A DNA stretch of 16,906 bases, from assembly GCA_012510305.1 (NCBI GenBank), contig JAAZIE010000119.1, positions 1-16,906 of the forward strand, in the 5' to 3' direction. Below the pieces are notes generated by a model. It was not told where the DNA came from. It did not search any database and worked only from the letters and a program-made list of their open reading frames with translations. This DNA is from Bacillota bacterium. GTDB lineage: Bacteria; Bacillota; Dethiobacteria; DTU022. The translations under genes and the position numbers were made by a program. Of this stretch, positions 1 to 6,106 are shown piece by piece (within the stretch, counting starts at the first letter, position 1; each line of letters begins with the position of its first letter).

Positions 1-65
1 ATATACATCAGCTCTTTGTCAAACAGCGGCCGCTTCAGCTCCACGGCGGCTTTGCGCACCTGGAC
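1..65 (-). other. In-frame C-terminal continuation of the homocitrate synthase after TAG
   Basis: Immediately after the TAG the same reading frame continues open for 21 full codons to the window edge. It reads VQVRKAAVELKRPLFDKELM followed by Y. This is what I recall of the C-terminal region of clostridial NifV proteins, where an AVELKR..FDKEL stretch follows the GIxLSxEEA helix. The TAG therefore replaces one sense codon inside a conserved domain and is not the natural end. No start codon with a ribosome binding site is seen here that would make it a separate gene. Confidence 0.75.
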
Positions 66-1124
66 CTAAATATCGTTCGCCTCTTCGTTGGAAAGATCGA
101 TCCCGTATTCGACAAATTTCATCTTTACGGCCTTGCTTCCGGAGTGCTTGCCGATAATGATCTGGCGCTGCGCCCCCACTTCCTCGGGGCTGAAGATTTC
201 ATAGGTGCCCGGAAATTTCAGGACCCCATCGGCATGGATCCCCGACTCGTGGGCAAATGTGTTCGACCCCACAATGGGCTTTCCCGGGTACAGGGTGCGG
301 CCGGAGGCCCGGGCCACATATTCACACAGGTTCAAGAAATCCTTTGTGTTCATCCCCAGGTTCATCCCGTAAACAAACTTCAGGGCCATGGCCACCTCTT
401 CGAGGGCGGCGTTACCCGCTCTCTCACCGAGGCCGTTTACCGTAACCCCGATAAAACGGGCCCCCGCCTTGATCCCGGCCAGCGCGTTGGCCGTGGCCAT
501 TCCAAAGTCGTTGTGGGTGTGCATCTCGATCTCCATGCCGGTGGCATCGATGATCCGGCCGATCACCTCGTAGGTCCTGAAGGGCTCCAGGACCCCGATG
601 GTGTCACAGTAGCGCAGCCGGTCGGCGCCGGCGGCCTGGGCCTCCCGGGCAAAGCGGATCAAAAAGTCGAGCTCGGTGCGCGAGGCGTCCTCGGCATTGA
701 CCGAGACATAGACCCCTTCGTTTTTGGCGTACTCCACCGCCTTGGTCATATTTTCAAGAACCCACTCCCGGGAGGTGCGCAGCTTGTGCTTGATATGAAT
801 ATCGGAGCTGGAAATGGATACGGCCACAGCGTCCACCCCGCAATCAAGCGAGTGGCGAACATCGTTGACATTGGCCCGGTTCCAGGCCATGATGCTGGCT
901 TGAAGACCGAGTGAGGCGATCTGCCGGATCGCTTCTTTCTCATCACCGCCCATCACCGGGATGCCCGCTTCGATCTGGTGGACGCCCACATGGTCGAGCA
1001 TTTTGGCGATGCGCAGCTTTTCCCGGTTGGAGAAGACCACCCCCGCGGTCTGCTCCCCGTCGCGCAAAGTTGTATCCACAAGCATGATTGAACCTTTTTC
1101 CAGCCCTTCGTTGAATCTCTTCAT
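66..1124 (-). CDS. nifV: Homocitrate synthase, NifV-like, interrupted by in-frame TAG
   Basis: DRE-TIM metallolyase that would condense acetyl-CoA with 2-oxoglutarate to homocitrate; close relatives make isopropylmalate or Re-citrate. From the ATG at 1124 it reads 352 codons. Visible motifs are DTTLRDGEQ (17-25), the metal-binding HTHND (202-206), NGLGERAGNAALEEV (230-244) and HESGIH (292-297). The ATG is preferred over an upstream TTG at 1127 because an AAGGGGG ribosome binding site sits 7 bases before it. It follows proA by 24 bases, so it is probably in the proline operon. The frame stops at TAG (66-68) just after NEEANDI, some 35-40 residues short of usual NifV length. Beyond the TAG the same frame stays coding-like to the window edge. 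Homocitrate synthase is the best family match. A Re-citrate synthase role cannot be excluded from sequence alone. Confidence 0.8.
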   Translation of the reverse strand: MKRFNEGLEKGSIMLVDTTLRDGEQTAGVVFSNREKLRIAKMLDHVGVHQIEAGIPVMGGDEKEAIRQIASLGLQASIMAWNRANVNDVRHSLDCGVDAVAVSISSSDIHIKHKLRTSREWVLENMTKAVEYAKNEGVYVSVNAEDASRTELDFLIRFAREAQAAGADRLRYCDTIGVLEPFRTYEVIGRIIDATGMEIEMHTHNDFGMATANALAGIKAGARFIGVTVNGLGERAGNAALEEVAMALKFVYGMNLGMNTKDFLNLCEYVARASGRTLYPGKPIVGSNTFAHESGIHADGVLKFPGTYEIFSPEEVGAQRQIIIGKHSGSKAVKMKFVEYGIDLSNEEANDI

Positions 1125-1148
1125 CAAAAAACCCCCTTACACCTTCTG

Positions 1149-2399
1149 CTAACGGACCTGTCCTGATCCCTGCACAATATATTTTAAACTGGTCAGCGCT
1201 TTCAACCCCATGGGGCCGCGCACATGCAATTTCTGGGTGCTGATCCCCATCTCGGCGCCCAGCCCGAATTCGTTGCCGTCGGTAAAACGGGTTGAAGCGT
1301 TAACGTAAACTGCCGCGGCGTCCACCCGGCTTAAAAAGAGGCGGGCGCGCCGGTAATCGGCGGTGACGATCGCTTCCGAATGCCCGGTGCCGTAGCGGCC
1401 AATATGTTCAATTGCTTCATCGATTGAAGAGACAGCCCTTACGGCCAGGATGAGGTCCAGGTATTCGTTCCCCCAGTCCTCCTTAACGGCTTTCTTTACG
1501 GCCTCGTGGTAGTCGATCACGCAGGGACAGCCGCGCAGCTCCACCCCGGCCCGGTGCAGTTTTGAAAATACCGCCGGCAGCACCTTCTCCTTTACAGCTT
1601 CGTGCACCAGCAGCGTCTCGATGGCGTTGCAGACTCCGGGGCGCTGCACCTTGGCATTGAAGGCTATCTCCACGGCCATCTCCTTATCGGCGCCCTCATC
1701 GATATAAAGGTGGCAATTGCCCGCCCCGGTTTCGATTACGGGAACGGTGGCATTTTCCACCACCGCTTTGATCAGCGAGGGGCCGCCCCGCGGGATCAAC
1801 AGATCCACCTTCTCATCCAGCCGCATCAGCGTGCGGGCGGCGGCGCGGTCGGTATCCTCGATCAGCTGAACCGCTGTCTCCGGCAGGCCCGCCTCGCGCA
1901 GCTGCTCCTGAATTATTTTCACCAGGCAGATATTGGATTGAAGCGCCTCAGAACCGCCGCGTAAAATGACCGCGTTCCCCGATTTCAGGGTCAACCCGGC
2001 GGCGTCAACGGTGACGTTGGGACGGGATTCGTAGATAATACCGATCACGCCCATGGGCGTGCGCACCCGGCCCACCTGCAGCCCGCTGGGGCGGAGCGTC
2101 GCCCCGGTAACTTCGCCGATGGGATCCTCCAGGGCTGCAATCTCCAGCAGCCCCTCCGCCGCCCCGGCAATCCTCTCCTCGTCCAGCATCAGGCGATCTT
2201 CCAGCGCCTTGCTGAACCCGGGACTGGTTTTAAACTGCTCCAGATCCCGGGCGTTGGCCGCGATAATATCCCCGCTCCGTTTTTTCAAAGCGCCGGCGAT
2301 AAGGCGCAGCGCCTTATTTTTAGCTTCAGTGGAGGCGGTGGCCAGGTATGTCGCAGCGGCACGCGCCTGCTCAGCTTTATCCACAACTTCAGTATGCAT
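1149..2399 (-). CDS. proA: Gamma-glutamyl phosphate reductase (ProA)
   Basis: Second step of proline synthesis: NADPH-dependent reduction of gamma-glutamyl phosphate to glutamate-5-semialdehyde in the cytoplasm. At 416 residues it has the usual family length. The aldehyde dehydrogenase fold is recognisable from PMGVIGIIYESRPNVTVDA (115-133), LKSGNAVILRGGSEA (138-152) and the catalytic Cys257 in QRPGVCNAIETLL. The ATG at 2399 is preceded by a strong AAAGGAGGAA ribosome binding site. The gene lies 42 bases after proB, with a small GCACC/GGTGC hairpin in the gap, and is followed after 24 bases by the homocitrate synthase. It ends in TAG; reading past that stop would add only three codons before a TAA, so this TAG is a true terminator. 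Confidence 0.96.
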   Translation of the reverse strand: MHTEVVDKAEQARAAATYLATASTEAKNKALRLIAGALKKRSGDIIAANARDLEQFKTSPGFSKALEDRLMLDEERIAGAAEGLLEIAALEDPIGEVTGATLRPSGLQVGRVRTPMGVIGIIYESRPNVTVDAAGLTLKSGNAVILRGGSEALQSNICLVKIIQEQLREAGLPETAVQLIEDTDRAAARTLMRLDEKVDLLIPRGGPSLIKAVVENATVPVIETGAGNCHLYIDEGADKEMAVEIAFNAKVQRPGVCNAIETLLVHEAVKEKVLPAVFSKLHRAGVELRGCPCVIDYHEAVKKAVKEDWGNEYLDLILAVRAVSSIDEAIEHIGRYGTGHSEAIVTADYRRARLFLSRVDAAAVYVNASTRFTDGNEFGLGAEMGISTQKLHVRGPMGLKALTSLKYIVQGSGQVR

Positions 2400-2420
2400 C
2401 GTTCTATTCCTCCTTTTTTT

Positions 2421-2439
2421 GCACCCTGCAACCCGGTGC
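2421..2439 (-). repeat. Small hairpin between proB and proA
   Basis: A GCACC arm (2421-2425) and a GGTGC arm (2435-2439) can form a 5-bp stem with a 9-base loop. It begins two bases after the proB stop and lies just before the A-run and GGAGG that start proA. In the transcribed direction the following run is A, not T, so it is not a terminator. It could affect mRNA stability or proA translation, or be chance in GC-rich DNA. Confidence 0.35.
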
Positions 2440-2441
2440 TC

Positions 2442-3578
2442 TTAACTGCAGTGATGGACGACCAGGTTGTCCCGGTGAATGACTTCGTCACCGGCCTCCC
2501 TGCCGATGAGGCGGATAATATCGTCGCTGCTTTGTTTCTTGATCAAAAGCAGCTCATCGGAGGAGAAACTGCTCAGTCCCCGCCCAATCTCCCGCCCCTG
2601 CCGGTCGCAGACCGCCACCAGGGCGCCCTTTTTAAAAGAACCCTTGACCTCGAGCACCCCTACCGGCAGAAGGCTCTTTCCCGCCCGGCAGAGCGCTTTC
2701 CTGGCCCCGTCATCGATGACGATGCTCCCCTGGACCACCCGGCCGTAAGCGATCCAGCGCTTGCGCCGGCTCAAATAGTTCTGCCGGGGGTGGAAAAATG
2801 TGCCCAGGGGGTCACCGCTTAAAATGCGGTGCAGCGCCCCCGCCTCTCTCCCCCCTGCAATGATCATGCCCACGCCTGAATTGGCGGCAATTTCAGCGGC
2901 CTGCAGCTTGGTGACCATACCCCCGGTAGCGAGGCTGTCCCCGGGGCCGGCGGCGCATTCCCTTATTTCCGGAGTAATCTCGTGCACCTCGGGAATCAAG
3001 CGTGCTTTCGGCGATGACTCCGGATCGGCCTCGCAGAGCCCGGCGGCGGTCGTCAGGATCACCAGCAGATCGGCATCGCAAAGACCGGCGACCATGGCGG
3101 AAAGGCGATCGTTGTCTCCCAGCTTGATCTCCTGAACGGAGACGGTATCATTTTCGTTGATCACCGGCACCACGCCCCACCTGAGCAGGGTGAGAATGGT
3201 GTTGCTGGCGTTAAGATAGCGCCTCCGGTTGGCAAAATCCCCCCTGGTCAGCAGCAGCTGTGCCACCGTCCGGCCATATTCCAGAAAAAATTTTTCATAG
3301 AGCTGGATCAGCACACCCTGGCCCACGGCGGCGGCGGCCTGCAGCTCGGGGATGCTCTCGGGACGGCGTTCCATCCCCAGGCGCCCCATCCCCGCGCCAA
3401 TCGCTCCAGAAGAAACCAAAATGATTTGCCGTCCCCGGTTGGCCAGATCGGCCAGCTCGCGGACAAATTTTTCAATAAAGAGAAGGTTCAGCTGCCCCGT
3501 ATCATAAGTCAGCAGCCTGGTCCCGATCTTCACTACAATCCGCTTTGCCGTGGAGATATGTTCGTTTCTCTTACTCAA
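2442..3578 (-). CDS. proB: Glutamate 5-kinase (ProB) with PUA domain
   Basis: First step of proline synthesis: ATP-dependent phosphorylation of glutamate to gamma-glutamyl phosphate, normally feedback-inhibited by proline. The N-terminal amino-acid kinase domain shows VVKIGTRLLT near residue 15, VSSGAIGAGM near 55, PVINENDTVS near 140 and GDNDRLSAMVA near 155. A C-terminal PUA domain starts near KRWIAYG and ends about residue 365. The length, 378 residues, fits the family. The start is a TTG at 3578 that overlaps the last codons of proC (sequence CTTGAGTAA). A GGGGGAG site is placed about 7 bases upstream, so translation is probably coupled to proC. No better ATG is available nearby. Confidence 0.95.
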   Translation of the reverse strand: MSKRNEHISTAKRIVVKIGTRLLTYDTGQLNLLFIEKFVRELADLANRGRQIILVSSGAIGAGMGRLGMERRPESIPELQAAAAVGQGVLIQLYEKFFLEYGRTVAQLLLTRGDFANRRRYLNASNTILTLLRWGVVPVINENDTVSVQEIKLGDNDRLSAMVAGLCDADLLVILTTAAGLCEADPESSPKARLIPEVHEITPEIRECAAGPGDSLATGGMVTKLQAAEIAANSGVGMIIAGGREAGALHRILSGDPLGTFFHPRQNYLSRRKRWIAYGRVVQGSIVIDDGARKALCRAGKSLLPVGVLEVKGSFKKGALVAVCDRQGREIGRGLSSFSSDELLLIKKQSSDDIIRLIGREAGDEVIHRDNLVVHHCS

Positions 3579-4386
3579 GTTTCAGCTCCCCCGCTCTTTC
3601 TACAGCCGCCTCTACCGCAGCGATGAGGCTGCCCCTGAAGGATCTATTCTCCAGCACCGCCAGCGCTGCGGCGGTTGTTCCCGCCGGCGAAGTAACCTCG
3701 CGGCGCAGCTCCGCAGGCGGGCGGCCGCTCTCCTTGAGCATGCGCGCCGCGCCCAGCACCGTCTGCAGGGCCAGCTTCGAGGCGCTTTCATGATCCAGCC
3801 CCGCGTTCACCCCGGCGTCGACAAGGGCCTCCACAAAGAGATAGAGATAAGCCGGGCCGCTGCCGCTCAAGCCGGTAACCGCATCGAGCAACTTTTCCGG
3901 TACCGCCAGGGTGAGGCCCAGCCCTCCGAGCAGTTCTTTGATTTCAGCAGCCTCTCCGGCGCCGACGGCGCTGCCGGCACTCATGGCGATGGCCCCTTCG
4001 CCAATCAAACAAGGTGTATTGGGCATCAGCCGGATAATTTTGCTGCCGGCCGGCAGCAGCTCCCGGTAAAACTGCATCGTCACCCCGGCGGCCAGCGAGA
4101 TGAGCAGGTGAGCACCGGGCTGGAAATGTTCTTTCCAGGAGTTCACCGCCCCGGCCACATCCTGCGGTTTCACCGCCACAAAAATACAACGGCTCTTTTG
4201 CAAAAGCACTTCGGGGCCGGCGGCCACTCGGAGCCCCCACTCGCCGGCGGCGGCTTCCGCTCTCTTTTTATCCTGGTCGTAGACCCGGATATCTGCAGGG
4301 CTAACCGCTCCGGAAGAAGCGATTCCCCGGGCCAACGCTGCGCCCATGGCGCCGCAGCCGATGATCCCGATGCCGGACCTGGGCAT
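3571..4386 (-). CDS. proC: Pyrroline-5-carboxylate reductase (ProC)
   Basis: Final step of proline synthesis: NAD(P)H-dependent reduction of 1-pyrroline-5-carboxylate to proline. The N-terminal Rossmann motif is GIGIIGCGAMGAAL (5-18). Further family landmarks are FVAVKPQDV near 112, RLMPNTPCLIGEG near 170 and the C-terminal signature DAVTGLSGSGPAY followed by LREVTSPAGTT (written LRREVTSPAGTT here). The length, 271 residues, is typical. The ATG at 4386 has a GGGGGGAGG site directly upstream, and a near-consensus promoter lies about 35 bases before it. It is the first gene of a proC-proB-proA order and its stop overlaps the proB start, so all proline enzymes would be made from one transcript. 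Confidence 0.95.
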   Translation of the reverse strand: MPRSGIGIIGCGAMGAALARGIASSGAVSPADIRVYDQDKKRAEAAAGEWGLRVAAGPEVLLQKSRCIFVAVKPQDVAGAVNSWKEHFQPGAHLLISLAAGVTMQFYRELLPAGSKIIRLMPNTPCLIGEGAIAMSAGSAVGAGEAAEIKELLGGLGLTLAVPEKLLDAVTGLSGSGPAYLYLFVEALVDAGVNAGLDHESASKLALQTVLGAARMLKESGRPPAELRREVTSPAGTTAAALAVLENRSFRGSLIAAVEAAVERAGELKLE

Positions 4387-4421
4387 GCCTCCCCCCGCCT
4401 TTCTGTATGTGATTACGTCTT

Positions 4422-4450
4422 ATTTTATAATAACAGCACCAGCGGTGCAA
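4422..4450 (-). promoter_or_regulatory. Probable sigma-A promoter of the proline operon
   Basis: On the minus strand TTGCAC (4445-4450) is separated by exactly 17 bases from TAAAAT (4422-4427), and transcription would begin about 7 bases further on, leaving a leader of roughly 30 bases before proC. A GCACC-AGC-GGTGC inverted repeat (4436-4448) overlaps the -35 and the spacer and could be an operator. The leader is too short for a T-box or riboswitch. Confidence 0.65.
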
Positions 4451-4538
4451 CAGAGAGGGAAAAAGCTGTCTGAAAAAGAACGCGGGGATGCGCAAACCGC
4501 TGCCGGGACCGCCTTCCCGGAAGGGGCTTTTCAGTTGT

Positions 4539-4567
4539 TTGACAAAGCAAACGCGGTGGATTAAAAT
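4539..4567 (+). promoter_or_regulatory. Consensus-like promoter of tRNA-Trp
   Basis: A perfect TTGACA (4539-4544), a 17-base spacer and TAAAAT (4562-4567) precede the tRNA by nine bases, so transcription would start at or just before the mature 5' end. This is the strongest promoter-like sequence I see in the window. It points away from the proline promoter; the two -35 boxes are 88 bases apart. Between them is an imperfectly spaced CCGGGA/TCCCGG repeat (4503-4520) and nothing else I can name. Confidence 0.8.
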
Positions 4568-4576
4568 AACCTTAGC

Positions 4577-4652
4577 AGGGGAGTAGCTCAAGCGGTAGAG
4601 CACTGGTCTCCAAAACCAGGGGCTGCGGGTTCGAGTCCTGTCTCCCCTGCCA
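4577..4652 (+). tRNA. tRNA-Trp (anticodon CCA)
   Basis: A 76-base cloverleaf. The acceptor AGGGGAG (4577-4583) pairs with CTCCCCT (4642-4648), followed by discriminator G and an encoded CCA. The D arm is GCTC/GAGC, the anticodon stem is CTGGT/ACCAG around loop CTCCAAA with anticodon CCA, and the T arm carries the GGTTCGAGTCC core. Boundaries were fixed by analogy to E. coli tRNA-Trp, which has the same AGGGG acceptor start and G discriminator. It is the only plus-strand gene and it converges on the NYN gene. A T-rich stretch (TTTTTATT) directly follows the CCA. Confidence 0.97.
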
Positions 4653-4712
4653 TTTTTATTCAGCCAAGGCCCCTTCTGGGGGAACGGCGCCGCACCTGCG
4701 GCCGCCGGAAAA
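4653..4712. terminator. Convergent intergenic region with two hairpins
   Basis: Between the end of tRNA-Trp and the end of the NYN gene there are two GC-rich hairpins. One is CCCC-TTCT-GGGG near 4668-4680; the other is a longer GGCGCCGC-ACCT-GCGGCCGCC, with one bulge, near 4687-4708. Either could end both converging transcripts. Neither is followed by a clear T-run in its own direction, so the terminator call is tentative. Confidence 0.35.
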
Positions 4713-4714
4713 GT

Positions 4715-5221
4715 TTACTGGTGGTCTTTCTCCACCAGTTCCCTGATGTCGCGAAAATCTTCATAATGCATACCAACAGCCTCTCGCAATTCCCTGGCGA
4801 TGAACATCCGCGTGGCCATGACCAGGTATCTTTTCCCCCTGGCCTTCAACAGGTGCATGGGACGCTCAAAATCTCCATCGCCGCTGACCAACACGGCCAT
4901 ATCATAATGTTCTATCGTATTAAACATATCCAAAACGATCTCAATATCCAAATTAGCTTTTTGCCTGTATGTGCCGTCGTCCTGCAAAACGTTCTTTAGA
5001 TCCTTTGTCACCAGGGAGTAACCCATGTACGTAAGTGCCTTCAAGTATTTATCCTGCCGGGCCTCCGGGTGGCCGTCCTTGCCCACATAATAGTTGGCGT
5101 CAATCAACTGACCTTTACCGCGAACATAATCGAGCAGCTTGCGGGGATCGATCCACCACCCCAAATCCTTTTGCTGCATGTAAAAGAAATTGCCCCCGTC
5201 AACAAAAAGTGAAATCCTCAA
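4715..5221 (-). CDS. NYN (PIN-like, LabA/DUF88) domain protein, putative ribonuclease
   Basis: A 168-residue single-domain protein of the NYN/LabA family, whose members are PIN-fold, metal-dependent nucleases or RNA-binding proteins. The acidic cluster expected for the fold is present: Asp8 in LFVDGGNFF, Asp92 and Asp98 in KANLDIEIVLDM, and Asp115/Asp117 in VLVSGDGDFERP. No signal peptide or membrane segment is seen. The start is TTG at 5221, supported by a run of eight G preceded by AA just upstream; no earlier ATG is in frame. The first aspartate is only seven residues from this start, as usual in the family. Target RNA and physiological role are unknown, and the neighbours (ligA, a rhomboid-like protein, tRNA-Trp) do not define them. 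Confidence 0.85.
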   Translation of the reverse strand: MRISLFVDGGNFFYMQQKDLGWWIDPRKLLDYVRGKGQLIDANYYVGKDGHPEARQDKYLKALTYMGYSLVTKDLKNVLQDDGTYRQKANLDIEIVLDMFNTIEHYDMAVLVSGDGDFERPMHLLKARGKRYLVMATRMFIARELREAVGMHYEDFRDIRELVEKDHQ

Positions 5222-5252
5222 TTTACCCCCCCCTTCTCTTATATCTATTCGG

Positions 5253-5274
5253 GAAAGGGGGCGTTTTGCCTTTC
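5253..5274. repeat. Inverted repeat between the rhomboid-like gene and the NYN gene
   Basis: GAAAGG (5253-5258) and CCTTTC (5269-5274) can form a bulged hairpin in an otherwise AT-rich 92-base gap. It lies downstream of the rhomboid-like stop and upstream of the NYN start. There is no T-run, so it is a poor terminator. I see no convincing -35/-10 pair for the NYN gene here. Confidence 0.3.
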
Positions 5275-5313
5275 AAAATCTTAAAATTATTCCATAAAAG
5301 CTGTCGCCGTTAT

Positions 5314-6000
5314 TCAATCATCCCGGCGGCGCGAGCTTTTCCGGCCCTTGCGGACCTCGGATAAAAACCTTCTGCGATTTTGCCGGATCTTGTTTTTTAG
5401 CCTGATCCTGCGGTAAAGATCGGGCCCGAAGAAGACAAAATAATTTACCACCGCTGCTGCAGCGGCAATTTTATGCGGCAGCCCCGCCAGGATCACGGTT
5501 CCGCCAAGCAGGGCCCAGTTCAGCCAGGCGAGGTACTTTACTTTCACCGGCAGGATAAAGAAGAGGAGAACTTGAAAATCAGGGTAGAGAAAGGCGAAAG
5601 CGAGGAAAAGTGAAAGGTTGAGATAGACTCCCGTGTCCCCGTATCCGGTGATAAAAGCGGCCGCGGTGGTGCCGGCCATCCCGATAAGATAGTAAAGGTT
5701 GAACTTGAAGGCGCCCCAGGCCTGCTCCAGCCCCGAGCCCACGATGTAGTAGAAGTAGAGGATAAAAATAATCCAGACAGGCGAAGTGGAGGGAGGAATA
5801 AAGAGATAGGTTACCAGGCGCCAGACCTCTCCCTGCAGGACGAGCCCGGGATCGAGAACCAACAGCTTATCAGGGGAGATGCCCGCCGGGGCCACCAGGT
5901 CGATAATAAAAACAAGAGCATTCAAGGCGATGATATAGAAGATCAGGTTCTTGATCGCGTACTTGCGGTATTTCCGCTCCAGCTTGTTCATCCATTTCAA
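5314..6000 (-). CDS. Rhomboid-fold integral membrane protein, probably non-proteolytic
   Basis: A 228-residue protein with about six hydrophobic segments (roughly 18-37, 74-92, 98-118, 125-140, 143-172 and 176-193) and a strongly basic tail (RRR, KGRK, SRRR) likely on the cytoplasmic side. Rhomboid landmarks remain: GEVWRLVTYLF (57-67) resembles the EWWR loop region and GSGLEQAWG (88-96) resembles the GxxxExxxG segment. The catalytic GxSG serine and the partner histidine of true rhomboid proteases are not visible; the corresponding stretch reads YLNLSLFLAF. The TTG at 6000 is preferred to the ATG at 5991 because GGAGGGGTGAG lies 5 bases before it and 14 before the ATG. It follows ligA by 106 bases. 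Substrate or partner is unknown. Confidence 0.75.
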   Translation of the reverse strand: MKWMNKLERKYRKYAIKNLIFYIIALNALVFIIDLVAPAGISPDKLLVLDPGLVLQGEVWRLVTYLFIPPSTSPVWIIFILYFYYIVGSGLEQAWGAFKFNLYYLIGMAGTTAAAFITGYGDTGVYLNLSLFLAFAFLYPDFQVLLFFILPVKVKYLAWLNWALLGGTVILAGLPHKIAAAAAVVNYFVFFGPDLYRRIRLKNKIRQNRRRFLSEVRKGRKSSRRRDD

Positions 6001-6072
6001 ATCGGCTCACCCCTCCAGGCTGCGATTAAACTTATTGCTGTCGCCGGCGCCCCCTCAACTCCGGCCCCCCAA

Positions 6073-6102
6073 CGGTGCTGCTGCTTGCAGAGGCCGGCAC
6101 CG
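6073..6102 (-). repeat. Inverted repeat after ligA
   Basis: CGGTGC (6073-6078) and GCACCG (6097-6102) form a 6-bp stem with an 18-base loop just past the ligA stop. It is not followed by a T-run, so it may be a stabilising 3' hairpin and not a terminator, and the rhomboid-like gene may be co-transcribed with ligA. Confidence 0.3.
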
Positions 6103-6106
6103 CCTC

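Noticed and set aside
66..68. Genome-wide UAG recoding as pyrrolysine
   Set aside because: Three other genes in the window end naturally in TAG at family-typical lengths, and no pyl gene is visible. Only a local event at this codon is kept as a possibility.
3550..4473. Plus-strand open frame of 307 codons opposite proC
   Set aside because: Shadow of proC and its promoter region; no recognisable motif, and it runs through the proline promoter.
4575..4652. tRNA starting two bases earlier with a GCAGGGG acceptor stem
   Set aside because: That folding would use the discriminator and the first C of CCA in the stem; starting at 4577 gives a standard G discriminator and CCA end, as in E. coli tRNA-Trp.
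2421..6102. GCACC/GGTGC inverted repeats at three gaps (2421-2439, 4436-4448, 6073-6102) as a shared regulatory element
   Set aside because: The arms are only 5-6 bases, loop sizes differ (9, 3 and 18 bases) and the DNA is GC-rich, so chance is sufficient without a genome-wide count.
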